A stretch of 64,000 nucleotides of DNA, from the NCBI RefSeq assembly GCF_003007715.1, contig NZ_PXNO01000019.1, forward strand, positions 62,001-126,000. Direction: 5' to 3'. The stretch comes from Marinobacter shengliensis. Its GTDB lineage: Bacteria > Pseudomonadota > Gammaproteobacteria > Pseudomonadales > Oleiphilaceae. Shown here in pieces: positions 17,942-26,801 of this stretch. The notes below the pieces were generated by a model, which was given only the letters and a program-made list of their open reading frames with translations, was not told the origin of the DNA and ran no database searches. Positions within the stretch are counted from its first letter, which is position 1, and every line of letters begins with the position of its first letter. The position numbers and the translations under genes were made by a program.

Positions 17942-18657
17942 ATCTGGCGCTGCTGTTCGACGAAGACTTCACCGGCACAGACCGGGTGCTGCTCCGCGGT
18001 CGCCGCCTTGAACACCTGAGGACCGTACTCAAAGCCAGTACCGGCCACCAGATTCCGGTCGGCCGGGCCAACGGCGCCATGGGCACCGGTGAGATTCTGA
18101 CCCTGACAGACTCCGAAGCGGAGCTGAAAGTAACGCTCAGCCAACGCCCACCACAGCCCCTGCCACTGACCCTGATCCTGGCCATGCCACGGCCAAAGAT
18201 GTTCCGCCGCGTGCTGCAGACCTGCGCGTCCTTGGGGGTGAAGGATATCTGGCTGATTAACAGCTACAAGGTGGAAAAAAGCTTCTGGCAAACTCCGTGG
18301 CTGTCAGACGACAACCTGAAGGAAAACCTGACGCTGGGCCTTGAGCAGGCTAAAGATACGGTGATGCCACAGGTGCATATCCGCAAGCTGTTCAAACCCT
18401 TTGTGGAAGACGAACTACCGGCCCTGCTGGCAAATAAAATCGCACTGGTGGCGCATCCCGGCACCACCGCACCCTGCCCCGTTCACCTGAACGAGCCGGC
18501 AGCCCTGTGCATCGGGCCGGAAGGTGGTTTTACCGATTACGAAGTGGGCAAACTGGAAGAGGCCGGATGCCAGGGCGTGCATCTGGGGCCCCGCATTCTG
18601 CGGGTGGAAACGGCCGTGCCAGTGTTGATCAGCCGGCTGTTTGATGCCTGCGGCTGA
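17938..18657 (+). CDS. rsmE: 16S rRNA (uracil-1498-N3)-methyltransferase RsmE
   Basis: A 239-residue SPOUT-class methyltransferase. Typical elements are the N-terminal PUA-like portion (HLRTVLKASTGHQIPVG), the SAM-knot motifs LCIGPEGGFTDYE and LGPRILRVETAVPV. It methylates U1498 of 16S rRNA. The start overlaps the tatC stop, the same arrangement as the Pseudomonas tatABC-rsmE cluster. It converges on the ubiI-like gene with a 20-bp gap. Confidence 0.96.
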   Translation: MNLALLFDEDFTGTDRVLLRGRRLEHLRTVLKASTGHQIPVGRANGAMGTGEILTLTDSEAELKVTLSQRPPQPLPLTLILAMPRPKMFRRVLQTCASLGVKDIWLINSYKVEKSFWQTPWLSDDNLKENLTLGLEQAKDTVMPQVHIRKLFKPFVEDELPALLANKIALVAHPGTTAPCPVHLNEPAALCIGPEGGFTDYEVGKLEEAGCQGVHLGPRILRVETAVPVLISRLFDACG

Positions 18658-18677
18658 GCTACCCGCAAAGCCGTCTC

Positions 18678-19901
18678 TTATTCCGTGATACCCATGGCCT
18701 CGGCCGCCACGCGATTCTTCAGCATGGGCAACTGGTTGAGCCAGCGCATACCGGTATTCCGTAACCAGCGAACCGGCAGCTCGTCCCGGGCAAACAGCTG
18801 CTTGAAACCTTCCATCGCCGCCATCATAGTGAGATTTTCCCCTTTCCGGCGCCGCTGATAGCGGGCCAGCACCAGGGCATCATCCGGGGCCAGGTTGCGG
18901 GCTTTTGCCCGAGCCAACTCTTCCAGCAGGGCCCGCACATCCCCATAGCCCAGGTTGGCACCCTGGCCTGCCAGCGGGTGAATGGTGTGGGCGGCATCCC
19001 CTACCAGTGCCAGGCCGTCGGTAACATAGTCCTTGGCATGTCGCTGGCGCAGCGGGAAGGCAAAACGCTCGGAGACCTCCAGCACCTCACCCAGTTGCTG
19101 CTCGATGGCAACACCCAGCGCCTGCCTGAACGCCTCGGTGTCCAACGCCATCAGACGTTTTGCTTCCAACGTATCCTGGGACCAGACAATTGAGCAGAAA
19201 TGGTCATCGCCGGCTTCATTCAGCAACGGCAAAAAGGCCAGGGGTCCTGTTGGCGAAAAGCGCTGCCAGGCGGTGTAGCGGTGCGATTGGCGGGTGCGGA
19301 CCGTACATACAATTGCCTGCTGATCGTAATCCCATTCCCGCGTCGCCAGGCCACTCCATTGCCGCAAGCGAGACATGGCGCCATCGGCTCCGACCACAAG
19401 GTGGGCATTCAGGCGCCGACCGTCTTCCAGCTCAACACCGTCGCGGCCATGCCAGGCCTTCACCCGGACGCCATCAAACAGTGTTACTTCACTGTCAGCG
19501 AGTTCTTCAAACAGCGCGCGCACAATGTTCCGGTTCTCAACAATGGTGCCCAGTGAGCTGGCGTGCAGCTCCGCTGCATCAAAATGGATACGCCCGGTGC
19601 CGTCACCGTCCCACACCGTCATCTGCCGGTAGCCACAATGGCGACTGTCCTGCACCCGCCGCCAGGCACCCAACTCATCCAGCAGGCGCTGGCTGGCCAG
19701 GGAGATAGCGCTGACGCGGGGCTCAAAGGCGTTCACGTCGGTTGCCGGGGCCGCCGGTGCAACCAACTCCGCTGCGGCGGCACCTTCAATCAACCCGACC
19801 TGCCAGCCCTGGCGGGACAGCCCCAGGGCCAGTGCTGAGCCAATCATGCCGCCACCCACAATCAGGATATCCATCTGCGAATTGCCGGAATCACTGGTCA
19901 T
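18678..19901 (-). CDS. ubiI: FAD-dependent ubiquinone hydroxylase, UbiI/VisC-like
   Basis: A 407-residue flavoprotein monooxygenase of ubiquinone synthesis. It has the dinucleotide motif ILIVGGGMIGSALALGL, a DG motif (LVVGADGAMSRLRQ) and the C-terminal FAD motif GDAAHTIHPLAGQGANLG. The start at MTSDSGNSQM follows AAGGAG and overlaps ubiH by 11 bp; a longer reading would run back through ubiH. As second copy after ubiH it corresponds to the C5-hydroxylase position in pseudomonads, but UbiI, UbiF and VisC paralogues are not separable by eye. Confidence 0.88.
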   Translation of the reverse strand: MTSDSGNSQMDILIVGGGMIGSALALGLSRQGWQVGLIEGAAAAELVAPAAPATDVNAFEPRVSAISLASQRLLDELGAWRRVQDSRHCGYRQMTVWDGDGTGRIHFDAAELHASSLGTIVENRNIVRALFEELADSEVTLFDGVRVKAWHGRDGVELEDGRRLNAHLVVGADGAMSRLRQWSGLATREWDYDQQAIVCTVRTRQSHRYTAWQRFSPTGPLAFLPLLNEAGDDHFCSIVWSQDTLEAKRLMALDTEAFRQALGVAIEQQLGEVLEVSERFAFPLRQRHAKDYVTDGLALVGDAAHTIHPLAGQGANLGYGDVRALLEELARAKARNLAPDDALVLARYQRRRKGENLTMMAAMEGFKQLFARDELPVRWLRNTGMRWLNQLPMLKNRVAAEAMGITE

Positions 19902-21177
19902 TGCGGGCAGGCTCCTTCGAACAATCGGCACGGGAAACAATGGGTTTACGGCCACCGGTGCCCATGGCTTTGCGGGCAAACCAGCGCTTGGCGCCGGGTA
20001 CCAGATCCAGACCCACCAGGCCCGCGTCCCGGGCGGCCGCCAGAGGTGGCAATGATTGCCCGAATACACGAATCAGGGAATCCGAAAACTGCACGGTTTG
20101 CTGCCAGTCCTGCCGGTGCAGGCGCTGATACTCACCCAGGATCGACAGATCACCCAGCGGCGTGCCTTCGTCCACCGCTCGCCGGAACTGCTCCACCAGG
20201 GTCATCAGCCCGCGCAGGGCCAGGTTAAACCCCTGCCCGGCGACCGGGTGCAACGCGTGGGCCGCATTACCGACCAACGCAACGCCCGGGCGCACGGCTT
20301 CATCCACCGTGGTCAGTTTCAACGGGTAATGATGACATTCCCCCATTCGGGTAAAGCGCCCCAGGCGCCAGCCAAAGCGTTCCTGCAAGGCCTGGCATCG
20401 CTGGTCATCGGACAGTGCCAGTACCTGCTCCAGCGCACTGTCGGTGAGCGTCCACACCAGGGCGGACTGGTTTTCCGCCGTCACCGGCGAGCCATGGGGC
20501 AGCAAGGCCATAGGGCCCGCCTCGGTGAAGCGTTCAAAAGCGGTAAATCCGTGTGCGTCACTGGTGGAGACGTTGGCAATCAGGGCATTCTGACCGTAGT
20601 CTTCGGTGCGGGTCACAAACCCCAGCTGCTCCCGCAGGCCAGAGCGGCCGCCATCAGCCACCACCAGGCACTGCCCGGTCAGACTGTATTGGTCGTCACC
20701 CTTGCGAATCTCGACACGAACGCCACCAGGCATCGGCGTCATACCGGTGACTTCCGCCGGTGCCTGCCAGCTCACGGGGGTGTCCAGCAGCGCCCGCATC
20801 AAGCTCAGGCCCATCCAGCGGTTATCGGCAACATAGCCCAGGGCGGCCTGACCATGATCCTGCGCATGCAAACGGGTTGCGCCAAATCGCCCCCGGTCCG
20901 ACACGTGGATGTGGTGGATTGGCGTGGCATGTTCCGCCAGTACCTGCCACAGCCCAAGGTTTTCGAAGATCAGCCGCGAGCCCCAGGCCAACGCCGTGGA
21001 GCGTGCGTCGTAACTGGGCTGGTAGTCTTCGGGCAAGGCATCTGGCGACAGTGGAAAGGTTTCAACTACCGTTACCCGTAACTCCGGCACCACGCGCGCC
21101 AGCGCCAGCGCCAGAGTGGCCCCGGCCAGGCCGCCACCGGCAATGATCAGATCGGTATCGGTGCGGGTGTCTGTCAC
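19891..21177 (-). CDS. ubiH: 2-octaprenyl-6-methoxyphenol hydroxylase UbiH
   Basis: A 428-residue flavoprotein monooxygenase paralogous to the next gene. The FAD motif LIIAGGGLAGATLALALA, DG motif (VVADGGRSGLREQLG) and GNAAHALHPVAGQGFNL are all intact. Its place directly behind pepP (4-nt gap) matches the conserved ygfB-pepP-ubiH-ubiI operon. It hydroxylates a ring position of the ubiquinone precursor. Confidence 0.93.
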   Translation of the reverse strand: MTDTRTDTDLIIAGGGLAGATLALALARVVPELRVTVVETFPLSPDALPEDYQPSYDARSTALAWGSRLIFENLGLWQVLAEHATPIHHIHVSDRGRFGATRLHAQDHGQAALGYVADNRWMGLSLMRALLDTPVSWQAPAEVTGMTPMPGGVRVEIRKGDDQYSLTGQCLVVADGGRSGLREQLGFVTRTEDYGQNALIANVSTSDAHGFTAFERFTEAGPMALLPHGSPVTAENQSALVWTLTDSALEQVLALSDDQRCQALQERFGWRLGRFTRMGECHHYPLKLTTVDEAVRPGVALVGNAAHALHPVAGQGFNLALRGLMTLVEQFRRAVDEGTPLGDLSILGEYQRLHRQDWQQTVQFSDSLIRVFGQSLPPLAAARDAGLVGLDLVPGAKRWFARKAMGTGGRKPIVSRADCSKEPARNDQ

Positions 21178-21181
21178 TGTG

Positions 21182-22501
21182 TCAGTCCGCCATCAGCGCT
21201 TCAATCTCGGCAATGGTCTTCGGAACATCGCCAGTGAGAACCCGGCAACCTTCCTTGGTGACCACCACATCGTCTTCAATGCGAATGCCAATGCCTCGCC
21301 ATTTGGCGTCTACATTGGCATTGTCCGGCGCGATGTAAAGCCCGGGCTCCACCGTCAACGCCATGCCCGGTTCCAGTTCGCGCCAGGCATCACCCACCTT
21401 ATAGTCGCCCACATCGTGCACATCCAGGCCCAGCCAGTGACCGGTCCGGTGCATGAAGAAGGGCTTGTAGGCCTCGCTGGCGATGGCGTCATCGAGCGAA
21501 CCAGAGAGCAGCCCCAGGTCAATCAACCCCTGGGTAAGCACTTTCAGTGCCGCCTCGTGAGGATGGTTCCAGTGATTGCCTGGCCGCACGGCGTCAATTG
21601 CCGCGTACTGGGCCGCCAGCACCACTTCGTACAGGGCTTTCTGCTCCGAACTGAAACGGCCGCTGACCGGGAAGGTACGGGTGATATCCGAGGCGTAGCA
21701 TTCCAGCTCGCAGCCGGCATCAATCAACACCAGATCGCCCTCTTTCAGGGGCGAGCTGTTTTCGATGTAATGCAGGATGCAACCGTTGGCACCGCCACCC
21801 ACGATGGAAGGATACGCCGTTGAACGGGCACCGTGTTCCATGAAGGTATGGATCAGCTCGGCTTCCAGGTTGTATTCGTAACCGCCCCGGCGTGCCCGCT
21901 TCATGGCACGGCAATGGGCTTCGGCGCTGATCTGTCCGGCCTTGGCCATCACTTTCACTTCAGCGGCGCTTTTATACAACCGCATGTCATGCAGCAGGTG
22001 TTCCAGGGCCACGAACTCGCCGGGAGGATGGGCGCCTGCGCGCACCTTGCTGCGGATAACCTTGACCCAGTCCATCACCCGGTTATCAAAGGCGTGGTCC
22101 TTGCCCAGCGGGTAATAGACCCGGCTGCGGCCTTCAATCATTCCGGGCAGGATGTCGTCGATGTCGGAAATCGGAAAGGCATCGTCCATACCGAAGCGCT
22201 CAATGGCGCCTTCCGGCCCCACCAGGAAACCATCCCACAGTTCTTTCTCCGGGTTCCGCTCTTTGCAAAACAGCACGGTTTCACCGTGCTCACGGCCGGG
22301 AATCAGCACCAGCACGGCCTCGGGCTCGCCGAAGCCTGTCAGATACTGAAAATCACTGTCCTGGCGAAACGGATGCAGCACATCCCGGTTCCGGACCCGT
22401 TCCGGGGCCGCCGGCAGGATCGCGATGCTGTCTGGCGCCATACGGTCCATCAACTTGCGCCGGCGTTCAGCAAACTCTTTCACGGAAATCATTGAGGTCA
22501 T
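21182..22501 (-). CDS. pepP: Xaa-Pro aminopeptidase PepP
   Basis: A 439-residue M24-family metallopeptidase that removes N-terminal residues before proline. Metal ligands are visible in LIDAGCELECYASDITRTFP, the His in HRTGHWLGLDVHDVG, the Glu in TVEPGLYI and the C-terminal GIRIEDDVVV. The N-terminal half is the usual non-catalytic domain. It lies between ygfB and ubiH in one minus-strand operon. Confidence 0.96.
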   Translation of the reverse strand: MTSMISVKEFAERRRKLMDRMAPDSIAILPAAPERVRNRDVLHPFRQDSDFQYLTGFGEPEAVLVLIPGREHGETVLFCKERNPEKELWDGFLVGPEGAIERFGMDDAFPISDIDDILPGMIEGRSRVYYPLGKDHAFDNRVMDWVKVIRSKVRAGAHPPGEFVALEHLLHDMRLYKSAAEVKVMAKAGQISAEAHCRAMKRARRGGYEYNLEAELIHTFMEHGARSTAYPSIVGGGANGCILHYIENSSPLKEGDLVLIDAGCELECYASDITRTFPVSGRFSSEQKALYEVVLAAQYAAIDAVRPGNHWNHPHEAALKVLTQGLIDLGLLSGSLDDAIASEAYKPFFMHRTGHWLGLDVHDVGDYKVGDAWRELEPGMALTVEPGLYIAPDNANVDAKWRGIGIRIEDDVVVTKEGCRVLTGDVPKTIAEIEALMAD

Positions 22502-22513
22502 GATGTCTCCAGG

Positions 22514-23110
22514 TCAATGCAGGGTCGGGGTGTTGGCCGGCTTTTCCGGTTCGTTGAACTCGGTAAATACCGCCAGGGCACCCAGCCGGATGTATTCGGT
22601 TATCTCCAGCAACTGCTGCTCGCTTTCTTCATCCGATTCTTCATCTTCCGACAACTGGCTGATGGCCACCATGTCTTCAATCAGCTCGCGAATCTCGTCC
22701 GGAGCCTGCCCCAGGGATGCTCCGGCCGCCAGTGCCATGCCTTCCAGGAAACCCCGAACCCAGGCCACCAGTGCCTCAAGGCGCTGATCAATGGCGTAAT
22801 CATCATCCGGCAGCAACGGGTGAAAACTGAGGTCTGACGACTGCAACTGCGCGAGCGCCGTCTGGTAGGCGCCGTTCATAAATGGCGCCAGATCCCCGGA
22901 CTCTTCCATGGCCTGAGTGGCAAGCCCCATCTGTTCACAAACCATGGCCAGCCATTCGCCTTCCTGAATACGGGAACCAGCCGCCAATCGACCACACAAT
23001 GCACCATGCAGCTCAGAGGGGTGGCTGAACGCCTTGTGTGTGGTGTAAACGTTGGCCCAGCGTTCAAATTCAGCGGCGCGGGCAGCACCTGTACTATCGG
23101 TGTCAGACAT
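22514..23110 (-). CDS. UPF0149 (YgfB/YecA) family protein
   Basis: A 198-residue acidic helical protein with family motifs SELHGALCGRLAAGSR and VRGFLEGMALA, and a very acidic stretch (SEDEESDEESEQQLLEI). It leads the pepP-ubiH-ubiI operon. In Pseudomonas the divergent neighbour is the small coiled-coil gene and zapA; here a zinc-type module of about 3.2 kb intervenes. Molecular role not established from sequence. Confidence 0.92.
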   Translation of the reverse strand: MSDTDSTGAARAAEFERWANVYTTHKAFSHPSELHGALCGRLAAGSRIQEGEWLAMVCEQMGLATQAMEESGDLAPFMNGAYQTALAQLQSSDLSFHPLLPDDDYAIDQRLEALVAWVRGFLEGMALAAGASLGQAPDEIRELIEDMVAISQLSEDEESDEESEQQLLEITEYIRLGALAVFTEFNEPEKPANTPTLH

Positions 23111-23238
23111 GAAACCCTGTGTTCCTGTGTCAGGGGAGCCTGGCCGTTCTACCAGCCGGGTTCCGTATACATTTGAGAAGCCTCTATCCTAGCATTCCGG
23201 CAGACAAGTGGCACTTCCGGGTACCGGCAGGCTTGCTT

Positions 23239-23278
23239 TTGCACTGGCAAAAATCAAAAATGTTATAACGTATCAAAG
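23239..23278 (+). promoter_or_regulatory. Promoter with overlapping candidate Zur operator
   Basis: TTGCAC (23239-23244) and TTATAA (23263-23268) are separated by 18 bp. The -10 lies inside AAATGTTATAACGTATCAAAG (written AAATGTTATAAC + GTATCAAAG, 23258-23278), which matches the gammaproteobacterial Zur consensus AAATGTTATAAC-ATAACATTT at about 16 of 21 positions with a perfect left half. The site is about 20 bp before the His-rich protein start. Binding would block RNA polymerase when zinc is sufficient. The consensus comparison is from memory of the family. Confidence 0.65.
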
Positions 23279-23296
23279 CTGCGAGAGGTACCAACC

Positions 23297-23896
23297 ATGT
23301 TTTACCCACGCGCATCCGCACGTTCAACAACCCTGCTGCTATCACTCAGCCTGGCCGCATGGCCGGTTCTAGCCTCCGACAACCCGAGCGCACACCAGCA
23401 TGGGCACGCCGACCTGCAAATGGCAATTGAGAACGAGCGGGTAGATCTACTGCTTCTGTCACCCGCCTACAACCTGATCGGTTTCGAGCACAAGCCCCGC
23501 ACGGATGAACAGCGCCAACGGGTGAACGACACCGAACAATGGGCCAGTGAAACCGCCATGATCAATACCGTGGCCGGCAACTGCACTCTGGTCTCCAGCG
23601 CCATGCACGTGGGCTGGGGTGAAGCAAAAGGAGACCACCACAAGCATGACCATGGTCACAGCCATAGTCATAGTCATAGTCACGACCATGACCACGATCA
23701 TGACTCTGGTCATGCAGACATAGAAATCACCCAGACACTCAACTGCCCGGGTTTATCGGAGTCAGCTCAGTTCGAAACCGGCCTGATGGCCCGCTTCCCT
23801 GAACTTGAGCATCTCAATGTGCAGTGGGTCGGTCCCCAGGGGCAAGGCGCCACGCGCCTGTCGCCGGGTACCACCCAGTTCCGGCTGAGCCGCTAG
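23297..23896 (+). CDS. Histidine-rich periplasmic zinc protein, ZrgA/DUF2796-like
   Basis: A 199-residue secreted protein with a signal peptide (residues 1-26, ending in VLAS). HQHGHADLQMAIENERVDLL is the N-terminal family pattern. A histidine/aspartate-rich stretch at residues 113-139 (HHKHDHGHSHSHSHSHDH and more) is a likely metal-binding loop. The ZrgABCDE system of Vibrio cholerae includes such a protein and is zinc-repressed, consistent with the candidate Zur box upstream. The loop is encoded partly by three CATAGT repeats (23663-23680). Confidence 0.85.
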   Translation: MFYPRASARSTTLLLSLSLAAWPVLASDNPSAHQHGHADLQMAIENERVDLLLLSPAYNLIGFEHKPRTDEQRQRVNDTEQWASETAMINTVAGNCTLVSSAMHVGWGEAKGDHHKHDHGHSHSHSHSHDHDHDHDSGHADIEITQTLNCPGLSESAQFETGLMARFPELEHLNVQWVGPQGQGATRLSPGTTQFRLSR

Positions 23897-23902
23897 CAGC
23901 CG

Positions 23903-24424
23903 CTACTCGCTGTAGGGTTTGACCGACGTCGCTACTAGCGAGTAGGAGGACGTACCGAGATCATTCTCGGTACGTTCGATCACCAGTTCGCCTTCTATCC
24001 ACACCGGGTCATACAAAGCCCGGAGCGTGAATCCTTCTTCATATTTGACGTGAATAATCTGGTTCGGCGGTGGCGGTGGCACATGAATACAGGCGCCATA
24101 ATAGGGAACCAGGAAGAACTCGAGGATGCGCATGTCGTTGGTGACTTTCAGGGGCACGACAAAACCCGGAATCCGGCCTTCTACGTTACCCATCTCCGGA
24201 ACAACCCGGCCGGTCATGATTTCGTCCGGCAACAGGACGGGGCCGTCTCCTTCGTGCTCAATTTCCGGCATACTCTCCAGCAGCGCCAGATCTTCCGGCG
24301 GCATCAGTTCCAGCCAGTCGATCTCCCGCGGCTCTGCCAGGGCAACGGATGAAACCATCAGCAGTAACATCGGTCCAAGCCGCGCAAGCAGGTTCCGGAT
24401 TTGCAAGGTATCGAACATGTACAA
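23903..24424 (-). CDS. DUF3299 domain protein, exported
   Basis: A 173-residue protein with a signal peptide (hydrophobic LLLMVSSVALA) and a mature part showing the DUF3299 pattern: IPGFVVPLKV, FFLVPYYGACIHVPPPPPNQ and the acidic ELMPPEDLALL start. Such proteins accompany ZrgA-like genes and ABC pairs in metal-related clusters. Here it is inverted, tail-to-tail with the ZrgA-like gene (6 bp) and divergent from the ABC ATPase (63 bp). Function unknown; a chaperone or adaptor in the periplasm is a guess. Confidence 0.85.
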   Translation of the reverse strand: MYMFDTLQIRNLLARLGPMLLLMVSSVALAEPREIDWLELMPPEDLALLESMPEIEHEGDGPVLLPDEIMTGRVVPEMGNVEGRIPGFVVPLKVTNDMRILEFFLVPYYGACIHVPPPPPNQIIHVKYEEGFTLRALYDPVWIEGELVIERTENDLGTSSYSLVATSVKPYSE

Positions 24425-24487
24425 CCACTCCCCATGGGGTCAACCGTGTAACGGACGCCATCATACAACGGCAAAGACAATACGGAT

Positions 24488-25201
24488 ATGAGCACCGAGA
24501 CAGCAAGAAACCAATCCGGTTCCAGTATACCGGAACCTGCGATCGTGACACGCCAACTGGCCTTTCGATGGCCCGGCCAGACAACCGCCACGGCCTTTCC
24601 CGATATCCGGCTTGCCCAGGGAGAGCATCTGTTCCTGCATGGCCCCAGCGGCACCGGCAAGAGTACTCTGCTGGGATTACTGGCGGGTATGCTGGCCCCG
24701 GAGTCTGGCACCATCGAACTTCTGGGGCAGCCGGTGTCCAGCCTGAAGGCCGGCACTCGCGACCGGTTCCGGGCAAATCACATGGGCGTGATCTTCCAGC
24801 AGTTCAACCTGGTGCCTTACCTGAGCGCGCTGGCCAACGTGACCCTGCCCTGCCGCCTGTCTGCGGTGCGCCGCACCCGCACCAGCCCAGACCCCGAGAC
24901 ATCGGCAGCGGACCTGCTCAGGCAGCTGGCTATCCCGGACGACCACTGGCACAAAGGCGTGACCGAACTCTCCGTTGGCCAGCAACAGCGGGTGGCGGCT
25001 GCCCGGGCACTGATTGGCGCACCGGAAATCATCCTGGCTGATGAGCCAACCTCTGCACTGGATGCAGACAACCGGGACCGTTTTCTGGACCTGCTACTGG
25101 CGTTGGCTGAACAGCGGCGCAGCTCGGTTATCTTTGTCAGCCATGACCGCGCACTGGCCAGCCACTTTCATCATCAACAAGCTTTGGGAGCGACGCCATG
25201 A
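24488..25201 (+). CDS. ABC transporter ATP-binding protein, MacB/LolD-like
   Basis: A 237-residue ATPase with Walker A (GPSGTGKST), Q-loop (GVIFQQFNLVPYLSAL), signature LSVGQQQRVAAARAL (V in place of the second G of LSGGQ) and Walker B (ILADEPTSALD). The subfamily energises FtsX-like permeases that move substrates out of the membrane or drive periplasmic mechanics. It overlaps its permease by 4 bp. Position next to ZrgA-like and DUF3299 genes suggests a zinc-linked role. Confidence 0.9.
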   Translation: MSTETARNQSGSSIPEPAIVTRQLAFRWPGQTTATAFPDIRLAQGEHLFLHGPSGTGKSTLLGLLAGMLAPESGTIELLGQPVSSLKAGTRDRFRANHMGVIFQQFNLVPYLSALANVTLPCRLSAVRRTRTSPDPETSAADLLRQLAIPDDHWHKGVTELSVGQQQRVAAARALIGAPEIILADEPTSALDADNRDRFLDLLLALAEQRRSSVIFVSHDRALASHFHHQQALGATP

Positions 25202-26475
25202 GCAAAGTAAAACTTGCCCTCTCCCTCGCTACCGCCAGCCTCTGGTATCGCCGCCGGGTACTTGCTCTGGTCTGCCTGACACTGACTCTGAGCGTGTCCC
25301 TGCTGCTGGGCATCCAGTACCTGCGCACCGAAATCCGCCAGTCTTTCACCAGCACCATCAGCGGAACCGACCTGATCGTCGGCGCCCGGAGTGGCCAGCT
25401 TAACCTGCTGCTGTACACGGTGTTTCATATTGGTGATGCCACCAACAACATCCGCTGGTCCAGCTTCCAGAAGCTAGAGCAGGATCGCCGAATTAATTGG
25501 GCCATCCCCATTTCACTGGGGGACAGCTATCGTGGCTATCGGGTGGTCGCCACCAACGACCAGTTTCTGGCCCGGCTCCAGTTCGGCAACAACCAGTCTC
25601 TGGAACTGGCCCAGGGCGAGTGGTTTGACGACCTGTTCGACGTGGTCCTCGGCGCCGGTGTTGCCAGGCAACTCGACCATCACCTCAACGATGAGATCGT
25701 GTTGTCTCACGGGGGCGGTCGCACCAGCTTCTCCAATCACACCGACCTGCCCTTCAGGATATCCGGCGTGCTTGCACCCACCGGGACGCCGGTCGACCAG
25801 GCCGTCTATATCAGCCTCGATGCCATGGAAGCTATCCATGTTGGCTGGGAATCCGGTGTCGCCATCCCTGGCCGGGGTTTATCCCCGGACCGCGCCAGAG
25901 CCAGGGACTTTACACCAGACTCCATCACGGCGGCCTTTGTCGGCCTGAGTCAGCCCATCCTCACGTTTCAGGTACAACGGGAACTGAACCAGTCCCGGGA
26001 CGAGCCGTTATCCGCCATTCTCCCCGGTGTCGCGCTGAGCGAGCTCTGGCGCATGATGGGGCAATTTGAAAAAGCGCTGCTCGGCATCAGCGCCTTCGTG
26101 GTTGTTACCAGCCTGGTCGGCCTGGTGGCCGTCCTGTTGACCCTGCAGGCCCAGCGCCAACGTGAAGTGGCGATTTTAAGGGCCACAGGCGCATCCCCGG
26201 CGCTGATCGCATCACTTTACAGTTTTGAGTGCGTAGTATTGGCCCTCACCGCCTGCCTGCTCGCCCTGATTGTCGGGGCTGGCGCAATTGCCGGTCTGAG
26301 CCCCTGGCTGCTGGAGCAGTTCGGCATTCAGATCAGCCTGCGCCCGCTGAAACAGGACGAATGGTTACTGCTGGCTGCCGTTCCGGTGTCAGCCCTGCTG
26401 GTATCACTGGTACCGGCCACCAGCACCTGGCGAAAGAGCCGGAAACAGGGATTTGGTGCCGCCGATACAGACTGA
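25198..26475 (+). CDS. ABC transporter permease, FtsX/MacB-like
   Basis: A 425-residue membrane protein with the four-helix FtsX/MacB layout: one N-terminal helix (LALVCLTLTLSVSLLLGI), a large periplasmic domain (about 45-275), then three helices near 300-320, 345-370 and 390-410. ALLGISAFVVVTSLVGLVAV and REVAILRATGASPALIASLY are typical. It lacks the polytopic form of ZnuB-type zinc importers, so the transport direction of this zinc-associated module is unclear. Confidence 0.9.
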   Translation: MSKVKLALSLATASLWYRRRVLALVCLTLTLSVSLLLGIQYLRTEIRQSFTSTISGTDLIVGARSGQLNLLLYTVFHIGDATNNIRWSSFQKLEQDRRINWAIPISLGDSYRGYRVVATNDQFLARLQFGNNQSLELAQGEWFDDLFDVVLGAGVARQLDHHLNDEIVLSHGGGRTSFSNHTDLPFRISGVLAPTGTPVDQAVYISLDAMEAIHVGWESGVAIPGRGLSPDRARARDFTPDSITAAFVGLSQPILTFQVQRELNQSRDEPLSAILPGVALSELWRMMGQFEKALLGISAFVVVTSLVGLVAVLLTLQAQRQREVAILRATGASPALIASLYSFECVVLALTACLLALIVGAGAIAGLSPWLLEQFGIQISLRPLKQDEWLLLAAVPVSALLVSLVPATSTWRKSRKQGFGAADTD

Positions 26476-26594
26476 ACCCGCGCCGAAGGTGATGGCCATC
26501 ACGGGAATCCGCGCCATGACAATGCGTTAAATTGACCGGTTTGGCGTCGGCACTTATAGTTACTCACACTTACATCACCGTTGTTGGGCACGTC

Positions 26595-26801
26595 ATGGAA
26601 CAGTCCGAAGTACAGGCATTAGCGGACAAGCTGGACAAGCTGATTGAACGCTGCGAAAAGCTGGAGAAGGATAACGCCCTGTTGCGCGAGCTGCAGGACG
26701 ACTGGAATCGGGAACGAGCCCAGCTAATGCACAAGAACGATCTTGCCAAAAACAAGATTGAAGCCATGATAGGCCGCCTGAGGGCGCTGGAGCACCACTG
26801 A
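26595..26801 (+). CDS. Small coiled-coil protein upstream of zapA (TIGR02449-like)
   Basis: A 68-residue, almost fully coiled-coil protein (ALADKLDKLIERCEKLEKDN). The ATG at 26595 fits the family length; an earlier start would add 21 non-coiled residues. The stop overlaps the zapA ATG by one base. Proteins of this family sit beside zapA in many gammaproteobacteria and may take part in division, by analogy with other small coiled-coil division proteins. Confidence 0.85.
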   Translation: MEQSEVQALADKLDKLIERCEKLEKDNALLRELQDDWNRERAQLMHKNDLAKNKIEAMIGRLRALEHH

